A stretch of DNA of 64,000 bases from UBA4416 sp036676295 (GCA_036676295.1 JAKFDE010000016.1:1-64000); one strand, 5' to 3'; counted from the first letter of the stretch, positions 52,738-61,533 are shown. Program-made: numbers and translations. Notes: generated from the letters alone by a model not told the origin.

Positions 52738-52772
52738 AAAAACCTCCTTTAAACAAAATATTAAAGGAGGTT
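52738..52772 (-). terminator. Terminator of paaE
   Basis: AACCTCCTTTAA (52741-52752) and TTAAAGGAGGTT (52761-52772) form a perfect 12-bp stem with an 8-nt loop, and the minus strand continues with TTTTTTATT. It lies 24 bp after the paaE stop. Confidence 0.88.
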
Positions 52773-52795
52773 CAATTTATGTTGAAAACTAATTC

Positions 52796-53869
52796 TTAAA
52801 TGGCATCAAAATCGATCACCACTTTTTCAGTTAAAGGATGGGCCTGGCATGTTAAAACAAACCCATCTTCCACCTCAGCATCAGTCAGGGCAAAGTTCGC
52901 ATCCATTTTCACTTTTCCTTCAATTACCTTAGCACGGCAAGTACAACAAACCGCTCCTTTACAACTAAACGGAGCGTCAACACCTGCTTCGATGGCTGCA
53001 TCTAAAATACTTAAGCCCTCTGTATTTAATTTCATTTGTGTTTCAAAACCGTATTGGATCACAGTAATTTCGCTATTCACAGAAGCTCCGGTTGCCGTTC
53101 CTTCTGCTTTAGCAACAGCATCAGCTACTGCACTAAAGTATTCGATATGAACTTTTTCTTTTGCAATTTGCAACCCTTCTAAAGCCTGTTTAATATTTTC
53201 CATCATTGGGCCTGGGCCGCAAATAAAATATTCATCCGCCTTAGCTAAATTAAGCATTGCCACTACTTCTTTCACTCGTTCAACCGACAACATCCCTTTT
53301 TGAATATCAGATACAGTTGTTTTGGGATTATCGTACACATTCAACACTTTTACTCGATCTGCATTTTCAGAAGCAATTTTTTCTATCTCAGATTTAAAGA
53401 TCACTGAATCCTCATCTCTGTTGGCGTACACTAAAGTAACTGTACTTTGTTTTTCAATGTACAATACACTTTTCATAATGCTCATCATTGGAGTAATACC
53501 ACTACCACCGGCAAATAGCACATAATGCTTTTTGTTACTACCGGATAAAACCGAACTAAAATTCCCCATTGGAGTCATCACCTCGATCATATCACCCACT
53601 TTCCATGAGCGGTTCATTAACGTAGACGCTCTTCCATCTTGTACTTCTTTTACAGCTACACGTAATTCTTTTTCGCTGTAAGGGCTGGTGCAAATACTAT
53701 AAGAACGGCGAATTTCCTCGCCATTTACTTTTAATTTAATTGTAATATATTGGCCTTGCTTGTATTGAAATTCGTGTTGAATTTGTGGGGGTACGTCAAA
53801 TGCTACTGAAACTGCATCAGCGGTTTCTCTGCGAATATCTTTTACTTTTAAGGTATGAAATCTTGCCAT
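52796..53869 (-). CDS. paaE: Phenylacetyl-CoA epoxidase reductase PaaE
   Basis: This 357-residue reductase delivers electrons from NADPH to the PaaABCD ring epoxidase. It has a FAD domain (RRSYSICTSPYS), an NAD(P) domain (LFAGGSGITPMMSIMKSVLY and FICGPGPMM) and a C-terminal plant-type 2Fe-2S ferredoxin. The cluster ligands are the Cys in FSCKGAVCCTCR (C-x4-C-x2-C) and the later LTCQAHP. It is transcribed away from paaA, which is unlike many paa operons where paaE is the last gene of the same strand. Confidence 0.93.
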   Translation of the reverse strand: MARFHTLKVKDIRRETADAVSVAFDVPPQIQHEFQYKQGQYITIKLKVNGEEIRRSYSICTSPYSEKELRVAVKEVQDGRASTLMNRSWKVGDMIEVMTPMGNFSSVLSGSNKKHYVLFAGGSGITPMMSIMKSVLYIEKQSTVTLVYANRDEDSVIFKSEIEKIASENADRVKVLNVYDNPKTTVSDIQKGMLSVERVKEVVAMLNLAKADEYFICGPGPMMENIKQALEGLQIAKEKVHIEYFSAVADAVAKAEGTATGASVNSEITVIQYGFETQMKLNTEGLSILDAAIEAGVDAPFSCKGAVCCTCRAKVIEGKVKMDANFALTDAEVEDGFVLTCQAHPLTEKVVIDFDAI

Positions 53870-53887
53870 TTTTTAAAATTTAGTATG

Positions 53888-53895
53888 CAAAAATA
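53888..53895 (-). promoter_or_regulatory. Promoter -7 element of paaE
   Basis: TATTTTTG on the minus strand is an exact TAnnTTTG, about 19 bp before the ATG at 53869. Confidence 0.4.
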
Positions 53896-53967
53896 AGATA
53901 TTAATGTAATTAATAAAGGACAAATGATTTTTATTGTTATTTGAGGGGATTTTGGCAGCAAAAATCA

Positions 53968-53998
53968 TTTGAAAAAGAGCCCCAAATCACTATATTTG
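53968..53998 (+). promoter_or_regulatory. Promoter of the paaA operon
   Basis: TTTG at 53968-53971, a 19-bp spacer and TATATTTG at 53991-53998 match the Bacteroidota consensus exactly. The start should be near 54004, giving a leader of about 20 nt to the ATG at 54026. Confidence 0.7.
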
Positions 53999-54025
53999 TA
54001 TGATTCTTAATAGAATAATAATACC

Positions 54026-54967
54026 ATGGAAATAGCCAATTTTGAAAATGTGTTTGAAGGCAAATTAGCCAAGAACGAAATGATTGAACCTAAAGATTGG
54101 ATGCCGGATAATTACCGTAAGCATTTAATTCGTCAAATCTCTCAACATGCCCACTCTGAAATTGTAGGGATGTTGCCTGAAGGTAATTGGATTACCCGTG
54201 CCCCAAGTTTACGTTCTAAGATCGTACTAATGGCTAAAGTGCAAGATGAAGGCGGACATGGTTTATATTTATACACCGCTGCCGAAACTCTAGGCATTAG
54301 CCGTGATGAATTATTAAATAATTTACATACAGGTAAAGCAAAATATTCTTCGATATTTAATTACCCAACGTTAACCTGGGCTGATATTGGAGCAGTGGGC
54401 TGGTTAGTAGATGGTGCTGCCATTATGAACCAGGTCATGTTACAACGTTCCTCTTACGGCCCTTATAGCCGTGCAATGGTTCGTATTTGTAAAGAAGAGA
54501 GTTTTCATCAACGTCAGGGATTTGAAATCATGACACATTTAGCGTTTGGGACTCCTGAACAAAAAGCCATGGCTCAAGACGCTTTAAATCGTTGGTGGTA
54601 TCCAACTATGATGATGTTTGGTCCACCGGATGCAGAATCTCCAAATAGTGAAAATGCAATGAAATGGCGTATCAAACGAGAAACGAACGACCAGTTACGT
54701 CAGCGTTTTGTTGATCAAACTGTGCCACAGGTTGAATATTTAGGATTAGTTGTTCCTGATAAAAATCTAAAATGGAACGAAGCCAAAAAAGGTTACGATT
54801 TTAGCGAGCCAAATTGGGTAGAGTTTAAAAACGTTATTAGCGGAAATGGTCCATGTAACAAAGAACGTTTAGCGGCTCGTAACAAGGCTCATAATGATGG
54901 GGCTTGGGTAAGAGAAGCGGCACAAGCATTTGCTAAAAAACGTAAAGAAGTATACGAAGCAGCATAA
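54026..54967 (+). CDS. paaA: Phenylacetyl-CoA epoxidase catalytic subunit PaaA
   Basis: The 313-residue di-iron oxygenase subunit inserts oxygen into the ring of phenylacetyl-CoA. The metal ligands are visible: DEGGH (Glu75, His78), EESFH (Glu158, His161) and an earlier Glu near residue 45. The length and the opening motif EPKDWMPDNYRKHLIRQ are typical. It is the first gene after a consensus promoter and is followed by paaB after a 101-bp spacer that contains partial inverted repeats. Confidence 0.96.
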   Translation: MEIANFENVFEGKLAKNEMIEPKDWMPDNYRKHLIRQISQHAHSEIVGMLPEGNWITRAPSLRSKIVLMAKVQDEGGHGLYLYTAAETLGISRDELLNNLHTGKAKYSSIFNYPTLTWADIGAVGWLVDGAAIMNQVMLQRSSYGPYSRAMVRICKEESFHQRQGFEIMTHLAFGTPEQKAMAQDALNRWWYPTMMMFGPPDAESPNSENAMKWRIKRETNDQLRQRFVDQTVPQVEYLGLVVPDKNLKWNEAKKGYDFSEPNWVEFKNVISGNGPCNKERLAARNKAHNDGAWVREAAQAFAKKRKEVYEAA

Positions 54968-54971
54968 TACA

Positions 54972-55056
54972 ATTTTTAGTTTTGAGTTATTAGTTTTTAG
55001 CGACTATAATTCAAACTTAATTTTAAAACTATTAAAAACTAAACATTAATAACTAA
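54972..55056. repeat. Imperfect inverted-repeat spacer between paaA and paaB
   Basis: TTTTTAGTTTTGAGTTATT on the left and AAAAACTAAACATTAATAAC on the right are largely complementary. The same TTAGTTTTTAG word also occurs in direct orientation. It is A+T rich and resembles the short repeats near 30.5 and 41.2 kb. Confidence 0.35.
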
Positions 55057-55068
55057 GCACTAATTAAA

Positions 55069-55356
55069 ATGAGTGATAATCAAGGCCCTGTTTGGGAAGT
55101 ATTTGTACAAAAAAAATCAGGACAACCATTTGTTCATTGTGGAAGTTTACATGCATATGATAAAGAAATGGCATTACAAAATGCCAGAGATCTGTACACT
55201 CGCCGCAGCGAAGGCTGCGCTTTGTGGGTAGTGCCTTCAAACGCAATAGTTGCCAGTAGTCCGGAAGATATCGGGCCATTCTTTGAACCGGCAAACGATA
55301 AAGTATACCGTCATCCAACCTTTTATCAAATTCCGGATGCTATCGGACACATGTAA
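55069..55356 (+). CDS. paaB: Phenylacetyl-CoA epoxidase subunit PaaB
   Basis: This 95-residue subunit is a small structural part of the epoxidase. It shows VWEVFVQKKSGQPFVHCGSLHAYD, split here as WEVFVQKKSGQPFVHCGS, DKEMALQNARDLYTRRSEG and LWVVPSNAI, the signature of PaaB. Length and order (after paaA, before paaC) match the standard operon. Confidence 0.95.
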   Translation: MSDNQGPVWEVFVQKKSGQPFVHCGSLHAYDKEMALQNARDLYTRRSEGCALWVVPSNAIVASSPEDIGPFFEPANDKVYRHPTFYQIPDAIGHM

Positions 55357-55372
55357 TTTTAAATTATTTATT

Positions 55373-55455
55373 TGTCAGTTCGAGCGAAGTCGAGAACCGT
55401 TCCAATAAAAAATATAACAATAAAAAATCTGCGGACATCTACGATATCTGCGAGA
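55373..55455. repeat. Dispersed-repeat-like spacer before paaC
   Basis: TGTCAGTTCGAGCGAAGTC (from 55373) and ATCTGCGGACATCTACGATA (from 55428, followed by TCTGCGAG) are of the kind found many times between Bacteroidota genes. They lie upstream of the real paaC start and are in frame with it only by chance. Confidence 0.45.
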
Positions 55456-55464
55456 AACAAAAAT

Positions 55465-56223
55465 ATGACAACAAACGAAGCATTATTTAATTACGCCTTA
55501 CGCCTAGGCGATACAAACTTAATTCTTGGTCAGCGCTTAAGCGAATGGACTGGTCACGGTCCTTTTTTAGAAGAAGACTTAGCCTTAACTAACATTGCTT
55601 TAGATATTACCGGTACTGCAAAATCTTTATTAGAGTATGCGGCGCAAGTTGAAGGCAAAGGTAGAACAGAAGATAGCTTAGCATTTTTCAGAAATGACAG
55701 ACAATACTTTAACGCGCAAATTACCGAACAACCCAATGGTGATTATGCTAAAACGATTGTTAGACAAGCCATGATGGATTGTTTCGATCTATACTTTTAT
55801 CAGGAACTAGCTAAAAGCAAAGACCAAACATTGGCAGGTATTGCACAAAAATCAATTAAAGAAGTTACTTATCACTTACGTCACACATCCTCTTGGGTAG
55901 AACGTTTTGGTGATGGCACCGAAGAAAGTAATTACCGCGCACAAACTGCCTTAAATGAATTATGGCAATATACCGGCGAATTATTTGAAATGAATGAAGT
56001 AGATGAATTATTGATCAAAGAAGGTATTGCTGTTGACTTAACTACCGTGAAAGCTAAATGGGAAAAACACATTACTGAATTGTTTCAAAAAGCAACATTA
56101 ATTATTCCCGAAAACACATTTATGCAAACCGGTAGTCGTAGAGGCATTCATACCGAACACTTAGGACATTTATTAGCAGAAATGCAAGCCTTACCTCGTA
56201 TGTATCCGGACGCGAAATGGTAA
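55465..56223 (+). CDS. paaC: Phenylacetyl-CoA epoxidase structural subunit PaaC
   Basis: The ATG at 55465 gives 252 residues, the usual PaaC length. An upstream TTG (55372) would add 31 residues coded by repeat-like spacer and is rejected. The sequence has NYALRLGDTNLILGQRLSEW, split in the helical bundle, LALTNIALDITGTAKSLLEYA, EVTYHLRHTSSWVERFGDGTEES and the C-terminal RRGIHTEHLGHLLAEMQ. It pairs with PaaA in the epoxidase and is considered catalytically inactive. Confidence 0.95.
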   Translation: MTTNEALFNYALRLGDTNLILGQRLSEWTGHGPFLEEDLALTNIALDITGTAKSLLEYAAQVEGKGRTEDSLAFFRNDRQYFNAQITEQPNGDYAKTIVRQAMMDCFDLYFYQELAKSKDQTLAGIAQKSIKEVTYHLRHTSSWVERFGDGTEESNYRAQTALNELWQYTGELFEMNEVDELLIKEGIAVDLTTVKAKWEKHITELFQKATLIIPENTFMQTGSRRGIHTEHLGHLLAEMQALPRMYPDAKW

Positions 56224-56240
56224 ACCAAAATATCTTAATT

Positions 56241-56591
56241 ATGAAAAAAAACATTTTTATCCTTTTCCTGATATTGAATTTAGCTTCTTTTGCTCAATCA
56301 ACAAACGAGGTTCAAGTTTCAATTACCAAGGAGGAAATAAAAAAAGCAAAAACACTTCACGAACTAATTCCTAATTTTCCTCAGGATTGCAAGATATTTG
56401 ATTGTCTTATTATCCTTAATGTTTCTGATCAGGTTTTGGAATCGAAGTCGAGTGACAGAAATTTTTTAAAAGAGACGCAAAATCTGATTTTAAATAAAAA
56501 AAATAAATTGGAACGTTTTTTTATTCAAGACATAAGTAGTAATTGCAACAACAAATTGTCAAAAATATATCAATTCAATATTACCAAATAG
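56241..56591 (+). CDS. Small secreted protein inside the paa operon
   Basis: From the ATG at 56241 the protein has 116 residues with a signal peptide (MKKNIFILFLILNLASFAQS). The mature part is charged, with three cysteines (CKIFDC and SNCNN) and no recognised domain. It lies 17 bp after paaC and is inserted between paaC and paaD. That is not a standard paa gene position. It may be a chance passenger or a local accessory. Confidence 0.55.
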   Translation: MKKNIFILFLILNLASFAQSTNEVQVSITKEEIKKAKTLHELIPNFPQDCKIFDCLIILNVSDQVLESKSSDRNFLKETQNLILNKKNKLERFFIQDISSNCNNKLSKIYQFNITK

Positions 56592-56620
56592 TAAATGATT
56601 TTTCCTCAAATACCACCCTT

Positions 56621-56728
56621 ATGAACCTTAAAGACACCTGGAAAAAGCTATCGCCCTATTTTGTTGACATTTGGCAATACATAGTGATCATTGTGATCAT
56701 GATCATTGCTGCTATTTTTATTCTATAA
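56621..56728 (+). CDS. Tiny single-pass membrane protein (35 aa)
   Basis: The frame from ATG 56621 codes MNLKDTWKKLSPYF, then VDIWQYIVIIVIMIIAAIFIL, a complete transmembrane helix that ends the protein. The basic-amphipathic start and pure hydrophobic end give a credible small membrane protein, 36 bp before paaD. It is short and partly made of TGATCA repeats, so a chance ORF is possible. An upstream start inside the previous gene is less likely. Confidence 0.4.
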   Translation: MNLKDTWKKLSPYFVDIWQYIVIIVIMIIAAIFIL

Positions 56729-56763
56729 ATAAACTATTACTTCGTTTTTAAAGTATAACTAGA

Positions 56764-57255
56764 GTGATTCAAACTCAAGAGCATATTCTTTCTTTGCTTT
56801 CAGAAATTCCTGATCCGGAAATTCCTGTGATTACTATTGTTGAACTGGGAGTGATAAGAGACATTAATTTGATTGATGACTCTTCTATTGAACTAAAGAT
56901 CACTCCAACCTATAGCGGTTGCCCTGCCATGAAACAAATTGAAGATGATGTGAGAAAAAAATTAACTGAAAATGGATTTTCGTCTATTAAAATAAACACC
57001 GTTTTTTCTCCACCCTGGACAACAGATTGGATCACTCCGGAAGCCAAGGAAAAATTAAGGAAATATGGCATTGCTCCACCTGAGCACACAACTGAAGACA
57101 AAAGCTGGTTAACCGGCAAGCATTCCATTATTTCTTGCCCTCGATGCAAATCTCAAAACACAAAATTGATCTCACAATTTGGCAGTACAGCCTGTAAAGC
57201 ATTATACCAATGTCAGGATTGTTTGGAGCCATTTGATTACTTTAAGTGCATCTAG
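56764..57255 (+). CDS. paaD: Phenylacetyl-CoA epoxidase assembly factor PaaD
   Basis: The 163-residue protein starts with GTG (56764); no ATG is available before MKQIEDDV. The N-terminal MIP18/DUF59 domain is clear (EIPDPEIPVITIVELGVIRDI, PTYSGCPAMKQIEDDV). The C-terminus adds a zinc-ribbon-like CPRCKS and CQDCLEPFDYFKC. PaaD is thought to help assemble the metal centre of the epoxidase and is normally directly after paaC; here 540 bp with two ORFs separate them. Confidence 0.92.
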   Translation: MIQTQEHILSLLSEIPDPEIPVITIVELGVIRDINLIDDSSIELKITPTYSGCPAMKQIEDDVRKKLTENGFSSIKINTVFSPPWTTDWITPEAKEKLRKYGIAPPEHTTEDKSWLTGKHSIISCPRCKSQNTKLISQFGSTACKALYQCQDCLEPFDYFKCI

Positions 57256-57332
57256 ATCAAATTTATTTTTTCGACCAATTGTCGTTTTTTTTATTACAAA
57301 TAAAGTAATATCTTAGCTTAAAGCATTTTTTA

Positions 57333-58838
57333 ATGATAAGCTCAGATATCACAAACCATGTCATCAATCATTTTTTGGAGCATGTTTTTGTAATAAACAC
57401 GCAACAGGAGATCATTTTTCACACAAAGGATTTATCTTCTTTCTTCGGTTTTTCTGATAAAGAAATAGGCAAAATGGGATTGAGATCTTTATTCCATGAT
57501 CCACATATTTCTTTAACTGTCATTTTAAAAAAAGCTGCTCAAGATGGCGAATACGCTAGCTCAGAGAATTTTAAGCATAAAACCAAAAATTATATCAATG
57601 TCTCTTTTAGGGTATGTTATCACAAAGAACCTAAAAGTAAAGAAGTATTTTATGTGTTTTATTTAAAAGACAACACTCAGCAAAAATTATTGAGAAGAGA
57701 TATTATTAAAAAAAGTTTAACTATTGAAAACCTTTCTAAATCCAGAAAAATAAGGGATGGCAAGTTGGATGAAGCTATTTATGAAATTTTAGAATCTTCT
57801 TCTAAAGCCATGCACACTACCCGCGTTAATGCCTGGATTTTTGATAATGAAAAAACGGAAATTCAGTGTATTGGGAATTTTGATGCCAGAGTAAATCAAT
57901 TAGTTCCGCAAAATGCATTGCCTCGTATTGCAATGCCAATGTATTTTAATTTATTTGAAACAGAGAAGATCATAATAACATCTGATGTGAATACTGATCT
58001 GAAAACTGCCGAGATGCGTGAATTTTATTTAAATCCACATGATATTCAAGCTTTAATGGATGTTCCGGTGCGTATTGAAGGTGAAATGATTGGCGTGATA
58101 TGTTTTGAAAATATAGGAACAACAAGAGAATGGACCTTACAAGAACAAAAATATGGTTTAGTAGCCGCTCAAATGCTATCATTAACTATTGAAACGCACA
58201 ATAAACAAATAGCCCGTCATGCGCTCGAAGTTTCATTAAAAGAACAAGAAATTTTATTACAGGAAGTACATCACCGTGTTAAAAACAATCTCAGTATTAT
58301 TGCCAGTTTAATGAATTTGCAAGCGGAAAAATCTCACGACAATTACCACAAACAATTATTTATTGAATGCCGTAACCGTTTAGATTCCATAGCTATAGTA
58401 CATGAAGTGATCTATAGGGCCAAATCATACTCTCAGTTAAACTTTAAAGATTATTTAATTCAGATCCTTGAACAAATTTCAGCCAGCTACCATTCCCTTA
58501 AAAATGTCAAGATCATTAAAGGTATTACCGATGTGAATGTGGATATTTCATTGGCAATTCCCTTAGCCCTAATTGTAAATGAATTGATCACCAATGCTTA
58601 TAAACATGCATTTAAAGCTACTGAAAAAGGCATCATTGAAGTCACCTTATTAGAAAACAATAAACAAGTGTTTTTAACCATTAAAGATAATGGCACCGGC
58701 TTTAACAAAAAGATTGTACCGGAAAACTCCATAGGTATGGATATTTTAAATGGCCTCATTGATCAGATAGATGCTACTTGTAAATTAGAAACTAATGGAA
58801 AGGGTACCTTTTATAAAATTTCATTTTCAAAAAAATAA
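57333..58838 (+). CDS. Soluble PAS-GAF histidine kinase (HisKA_2 type)
   Basis: The 501-residue kinase has an N-terminal PAS-like domain (about 14-110), a GAF domain (about 150-290), then EVHHRVKNNLSIIASLMNLQ, with phospho-acceptor His at 313 or 314, and an HATPase (NELITNAYKHAF, IKDNGTGFNKK, GKGTFYKI). No membrane helices are seen. It sits between paaD and paaG with its own gap upstream, and no response regulator gene is nearby. It might sense an aromatic or redox signal; this is inferred from location. Confidence 0.85.
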   Translation: MISSDITNHVINHFLEHVFVINTQQEIIFHTKDLSSFFGFSDKEIGKMGLRSLFHDPHISLTVILKKAAQDGEYASSENFKHKTKNYINVSFRVCYHKEPKSKEVFYVFYLKDNTQQKLLRRDIIKKSLTIENLSKSRKIRDGKLDEAIYEILESSSKAMHTTRVNAWIFDNEKTEIQCIGNFDARVNQLVPQNALPRIAMPMYFNLFETEKIIITSDVNTDLKTAEMREFYLNPHDIQALMDVPVRIEGEMIGVICFENIGTTREWTLQEQKYGLVAAQMLSLTIETHNKQIARHALEVSLKEQEILLQEVHHRVKNNLSIIASLMNLQAEKSHDNYHKQLFIECRNRLDSIAIVHEVIYRAKSYSQLNFKDYLIQILEQISASYHSLKNVKIIKGITDVNVDISLAIPLALIVNELITNAYKHAFKATEKGIIEVTLLENNKQVFLTIKDNGTGFNKKIVPENSIGMDILNGLIDQIDATCKLETNGKGTFYKISFSKK

Positions 58839-58866
58839 ATTGCATTTTTAACTCATAAAAAATACT

Positions 58867-59643
58867 ATGAGTTTTATTCTTTCTGATATTCAAAACAAAG
58901 TAATGATCATTACTTTAAACCGCGCCGATAAATTTAATAGCTTTAACCGCGAAATGGCTTTACAACTGCATGAAGCCTTAGATAAAGCAGAGGCTGATCC
59001 TGATATCAGAGCCATCGTTTTAACCGGAAACGGTAAAGCATTTTGTGCCGGACAAGATCTGGCAGAAGCTATGGATCCTAATGGCCCTGGTATCGCCCGT
59101 ATTGTTGAAGAACATTACAATCCCATCATTTTACGTTTGCGCAAAATTGAAAAACCTATTATTGCTGCCGTAAATGGTGTAGCAGCCGGTGCCGGTGCCA
59201 ACATTGCTTTGGCTTGCGATATTGTTACAGCTACTGCATCCTCTTCTTTTATTCAGGCTTTTAGCAAAATTGGGTTAGTGCCGGATAGTGGCGGAACCTT
59301 TTTCTTACCACGCTTAATTGGTTTTCAACGCGCTTCAGCTCTTATGATGACAGGAGATAAAGTATCGGCAACCGAAGCCTTACAAATGGGAATGTTGTAT
59401 AAAGTATTTCCTGATGATACATTTGTAACTGACTATCTGAACTTAGCTAATACCATGGCAGATATGCCTACCAAAGGACTTGGACTAACCAAACGTTTAT
59501 TGAACGAAAGTGTTTTTAATACACACGATAAACAATTAGTACGCGAAGGCATTTTACAAATAGAAGCGGCTAATACTTACGATTATAATGAAGGTGTTAA
59601 TGCCTTTTTAGAAAAACGCAAACCCGAATTCAGAGGTCAATAA
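58867..59643 (+). CDS. paaG: Epoxyphenylacetyl-CoA isomerase PaaG (crotonase)
   Basis: This 258-residue crotonase has the oxyanion-hole sequences GKAFCAGQDLAE and GVAAGAGANIALACD, FSKIGLVPDSGGTFFLPRL and a C-terminal EGVNAFLEKRKPEFRGQ. PaaG isomerises the ring epoxide to the oxepin for ring opening. Location beside paaABCDE fits this better than a general enoyl-CoA hydratase, and the AGQDL motif is typical of PaaG-like enzymes. A terminator follows. Confidence 0.88.
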   Translation: MSFILSDIQNKVMIITLNRADKFNSFNREMALQLHEALDKAEADPDIRAIVLTGNGKAFCAGQDLAEAMDPNGPGIARIVEEHYNPIILRLRKIEKPIIAAVNGVAAGAGANIALACDIVTATASSSFIQAFSKIGLVPDSGGTFFLPRLIGFQRASALMMTGDKVSATEALQMGMLYKVFPDDTFVTDYLNLANTMADMPTKGLGLTKRLLNESVFNTHDKQLVREGILQIEAANTYDYNEGVNAFLEKRKPEFRGQ

Positions 59644-59661
59644 ATTCCTATTATTGTGAAC

Positions 59662-59697
59662 CCTGTCAGATTTCAATATTCTGACAGGATTTTTTAT
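59662..59697 (+). terminator. Terminator after paaG
   Basis: CCTGTCAGA (59662-59670) and TCTGACAGG (59680-59688) form a 9-bp stem with a 9-nt loop followed by ATTTTTTATTT. Confidence 0.85.
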
Positions 59698-59785
59698 TTA
59701 AAAACAACGTTATTAAACCTTTTATTGTTTACAATTTTCCTGTATCCTATTGCTTAAACTTCATTATAAAATTAATTTTACAGAT

Positions 59786-61528
59786 ATGAAGCTACACTCA
59801 CTTTTACTACTATCGTTTGTTTTTATTTCACTTGGTGCATTTGCCCAACCTAAAAAAGAATATTACGATAATGAACAAAAAATCATTAAATCTGAAACCA
59901 ACATTGTAAAAGGGATGCCACACGGACGTCATATAGAATATTATAAAAACGGCAAAGTTTATCGCAGAGGTTCGTTTTATAATGGTAAAGAAGACAGCAC
60001 CTGGTTTTTTTATTACGAAGACGCTAAATTAAAAGCTACTGAAAACTATCGACGTGGCAGAAAAAATGGCCATAACAAATATTATTTCAAAACAGGAGAT
60101 CTGGCACAGGAAACAGTTTTTAAAAACAATTTTGCGGATAGTGTTTGGACCTCCTATCATGAAAATAAAACAGTGAAAGGACGTGAAAGCTTTGTGGCTG
60201 GAAAAAAACAAGGAGATTGGATCTATTATTTTGATAATGGACAAATTGAAAGTCAAGGAAAATTTGAGAATGATCTAAAAGAAGGTGAAGTAAAAACATT
60301 TTATAAAGACGGTAAACCGGCATCTGTTTCAAATTTTTGTAAAAATAAACCTTGTGGTAAAAACCTAGAGTATTACGAAAACGGACAGCAAAAATTCGAA
60401 AAAACCTATATAGACTCAGTTACCTTTTTACTCAATAACATGTGGGATGAGAAAGGTAAACACATTATTGCTAATGGAAATGGCACACTTACCGCACAAT
60501 ACCCAAGTGGTATTATTCGCGCACAGGGGGCTTATGTTGAGGGTTACATGAATGGCATCTGGCGTTACTTTCATCCAAATGGTGAATTAGATTACGAATG
60601 CAATTATGAAAAAGGGATTTTAAATGGCTATTACTCATCCTACTATCCTAATCATAAATTAAAAAGTGAAGGTTCATTTATAAACGGAAAGAAAAATGGT
60701 ATTTGGAAATTTTATACCGACAAAGGTGAACTGGAAATTGAAGGCACGTTAAAAGACGGCTTAAGAGATAGCAAGTGGACTTATTACTATGCTAATGGAA
60801 ATGTAGAATCGGAAGGTTATTTTTTAAATGACAAGCAACATGGCACTTGGGAATATTTTTATCCCACTAAAGAAAAATGGAAACTTGGTAATTATGAGAA
60901 TGATCTAAAAACAGGCACATGGACTACCTGGTTTGAAAACGGCAAAAAATTACAAGAAGGACCTTATGTTAGCGGAAAAGAAAATGGGCTTTGGCAAAGC
61001 TGGTACAACACTGGTCAGTTAAAAGATCAGGGAAGTTTTAAAGATGGTAAATTACAAGGCTTATGGGAAGGCTGGTATATTAATGGAAAACCTAATTACA
61101 AAGGCGAATACAATGAGAAAGCAAAAAAGCACGGTGCTTGGGAGTATTGGTTTGAAACCGGACAATATCGCGAAACAGGCACTTATGTTAGTGGTATTAA
61201 ACATGGGCACTGGACAAGTTATTTTGAGAAAGGAAACTTTGTAGATACCGATGGTAATTATAGTAAAGGCAAACAAAATGGCACTTGGTTGTACTACTAC
61301 GAAACAGGAGGTTTAATGAAAGACCAACGCTTTAAAGACGGACATTTAAGCGGGAAATCAACAACTTACTATACTAATAACAAAATTCAATCTGTTAGTA
61401 ATTATAAGATCATTAACGACAAACGTAAAGGCAAAAAACAAAGTGTGGCTGATGGCGATTGGATTTTTTATGACAAAACAGGGAAAGAAATCAGTAGAAT
61501 AAGCTATAAAAATGGTGTAAAAAAATAA
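59786..61528 (+). CDS. Secreted MORN-like (YwqK) repeat protein
   Basis: From the ATG at 59786 (an upstream TTG is less likely) the protein has 580 residues and a signal peptide (cleaved near GAFAQ). The mature part is about 21 tandem repeats of ~23 residues of the form G-x-W-x-x-Y-x-x-x-G-x-L-x-x-x-G-x-F-x-x-G, the MORN-variant repeats called YwqK antitoxin. Examples are NGIWRYF, HGTWEYFY and QGLWEGWY. There is no toxin neighbour and the protein is exported. It may bind lipids or glycans or be a scaffold. No T9SS tail is seen. Confidence 0.8.
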   Translation: MKLHSLLLLSFVFISLGAFAQPKKEYYDNEQKIIKSETNIVKGMPHGRHIEYYKNGKVYRRGSFYNGKEDSTWFFYYEDAKLKATENYRRGRKNGHNKYYFKTGDLAQETVFKNNFADSVWTSYHENKTVKGRESFVAGKKQGDWIYYFDNGQIESQGKFENDLKEGEVKTFYKDGKPASVSNFCKNKPCGKNLEYYENGQQKFEKTYIDSVTFLLNNMWDEKGKHIIANGNGTLTAQYPSGIIRAQGAYVEGYMNGIWRYFHPNGELDYECNYEKGILNGYYSSYYPNHKLKSEGSFINGKKNGIWKFYTDKGELEIEGTLKDGLRDSKWTYYYANGNVESEGYFLNDKQHGTWEYFYPTKEKWKLGNYENDLKTGTWTTWFENGKKLQEGPYVSGKENGLWQSWYNTGQLKDQGSFKDGKLQGLWEGWYINGKPNYKGEYNEKAKKHGAWEYWFETGQYRETGTYVSGIKHGHWTSYFEKGNFVDTDGNYSKGKQNGTWLYYYETGGLMKDQRFKDGHLSGKSTTYYTNNKIQSVSNYKIINDKRKGKKQSVADGDWIFYDKTGKEISRISYKNGVKK

Positions 61529-61533
61529 AATAA

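Noticed and set aside
52800..53150. 116-residue open frame on the plus strand
   Set aside because: It is antisense to the ferredoxin domain of paaE.
55372..55464. N-terminal extension of PaaC by 31 residues from a TTG
   Set aside because: It translates repeat-like spacer (TTCGAGCGAAGTCGA) and the ATG at 55465 gives the standard PaaC start and length.
59786..61528. Tandem repeats as a possible CRISPR or minisatellite
   Set aside because: The repeats are protein-level MORN-like units in one long frame; DNA repeats are degenerate and have no constant spacer.
59786..61528. Toxin-antitoxin system from the YwqK label
   Set aside because: The protein is exported and no toxin-like gene lies next to it.
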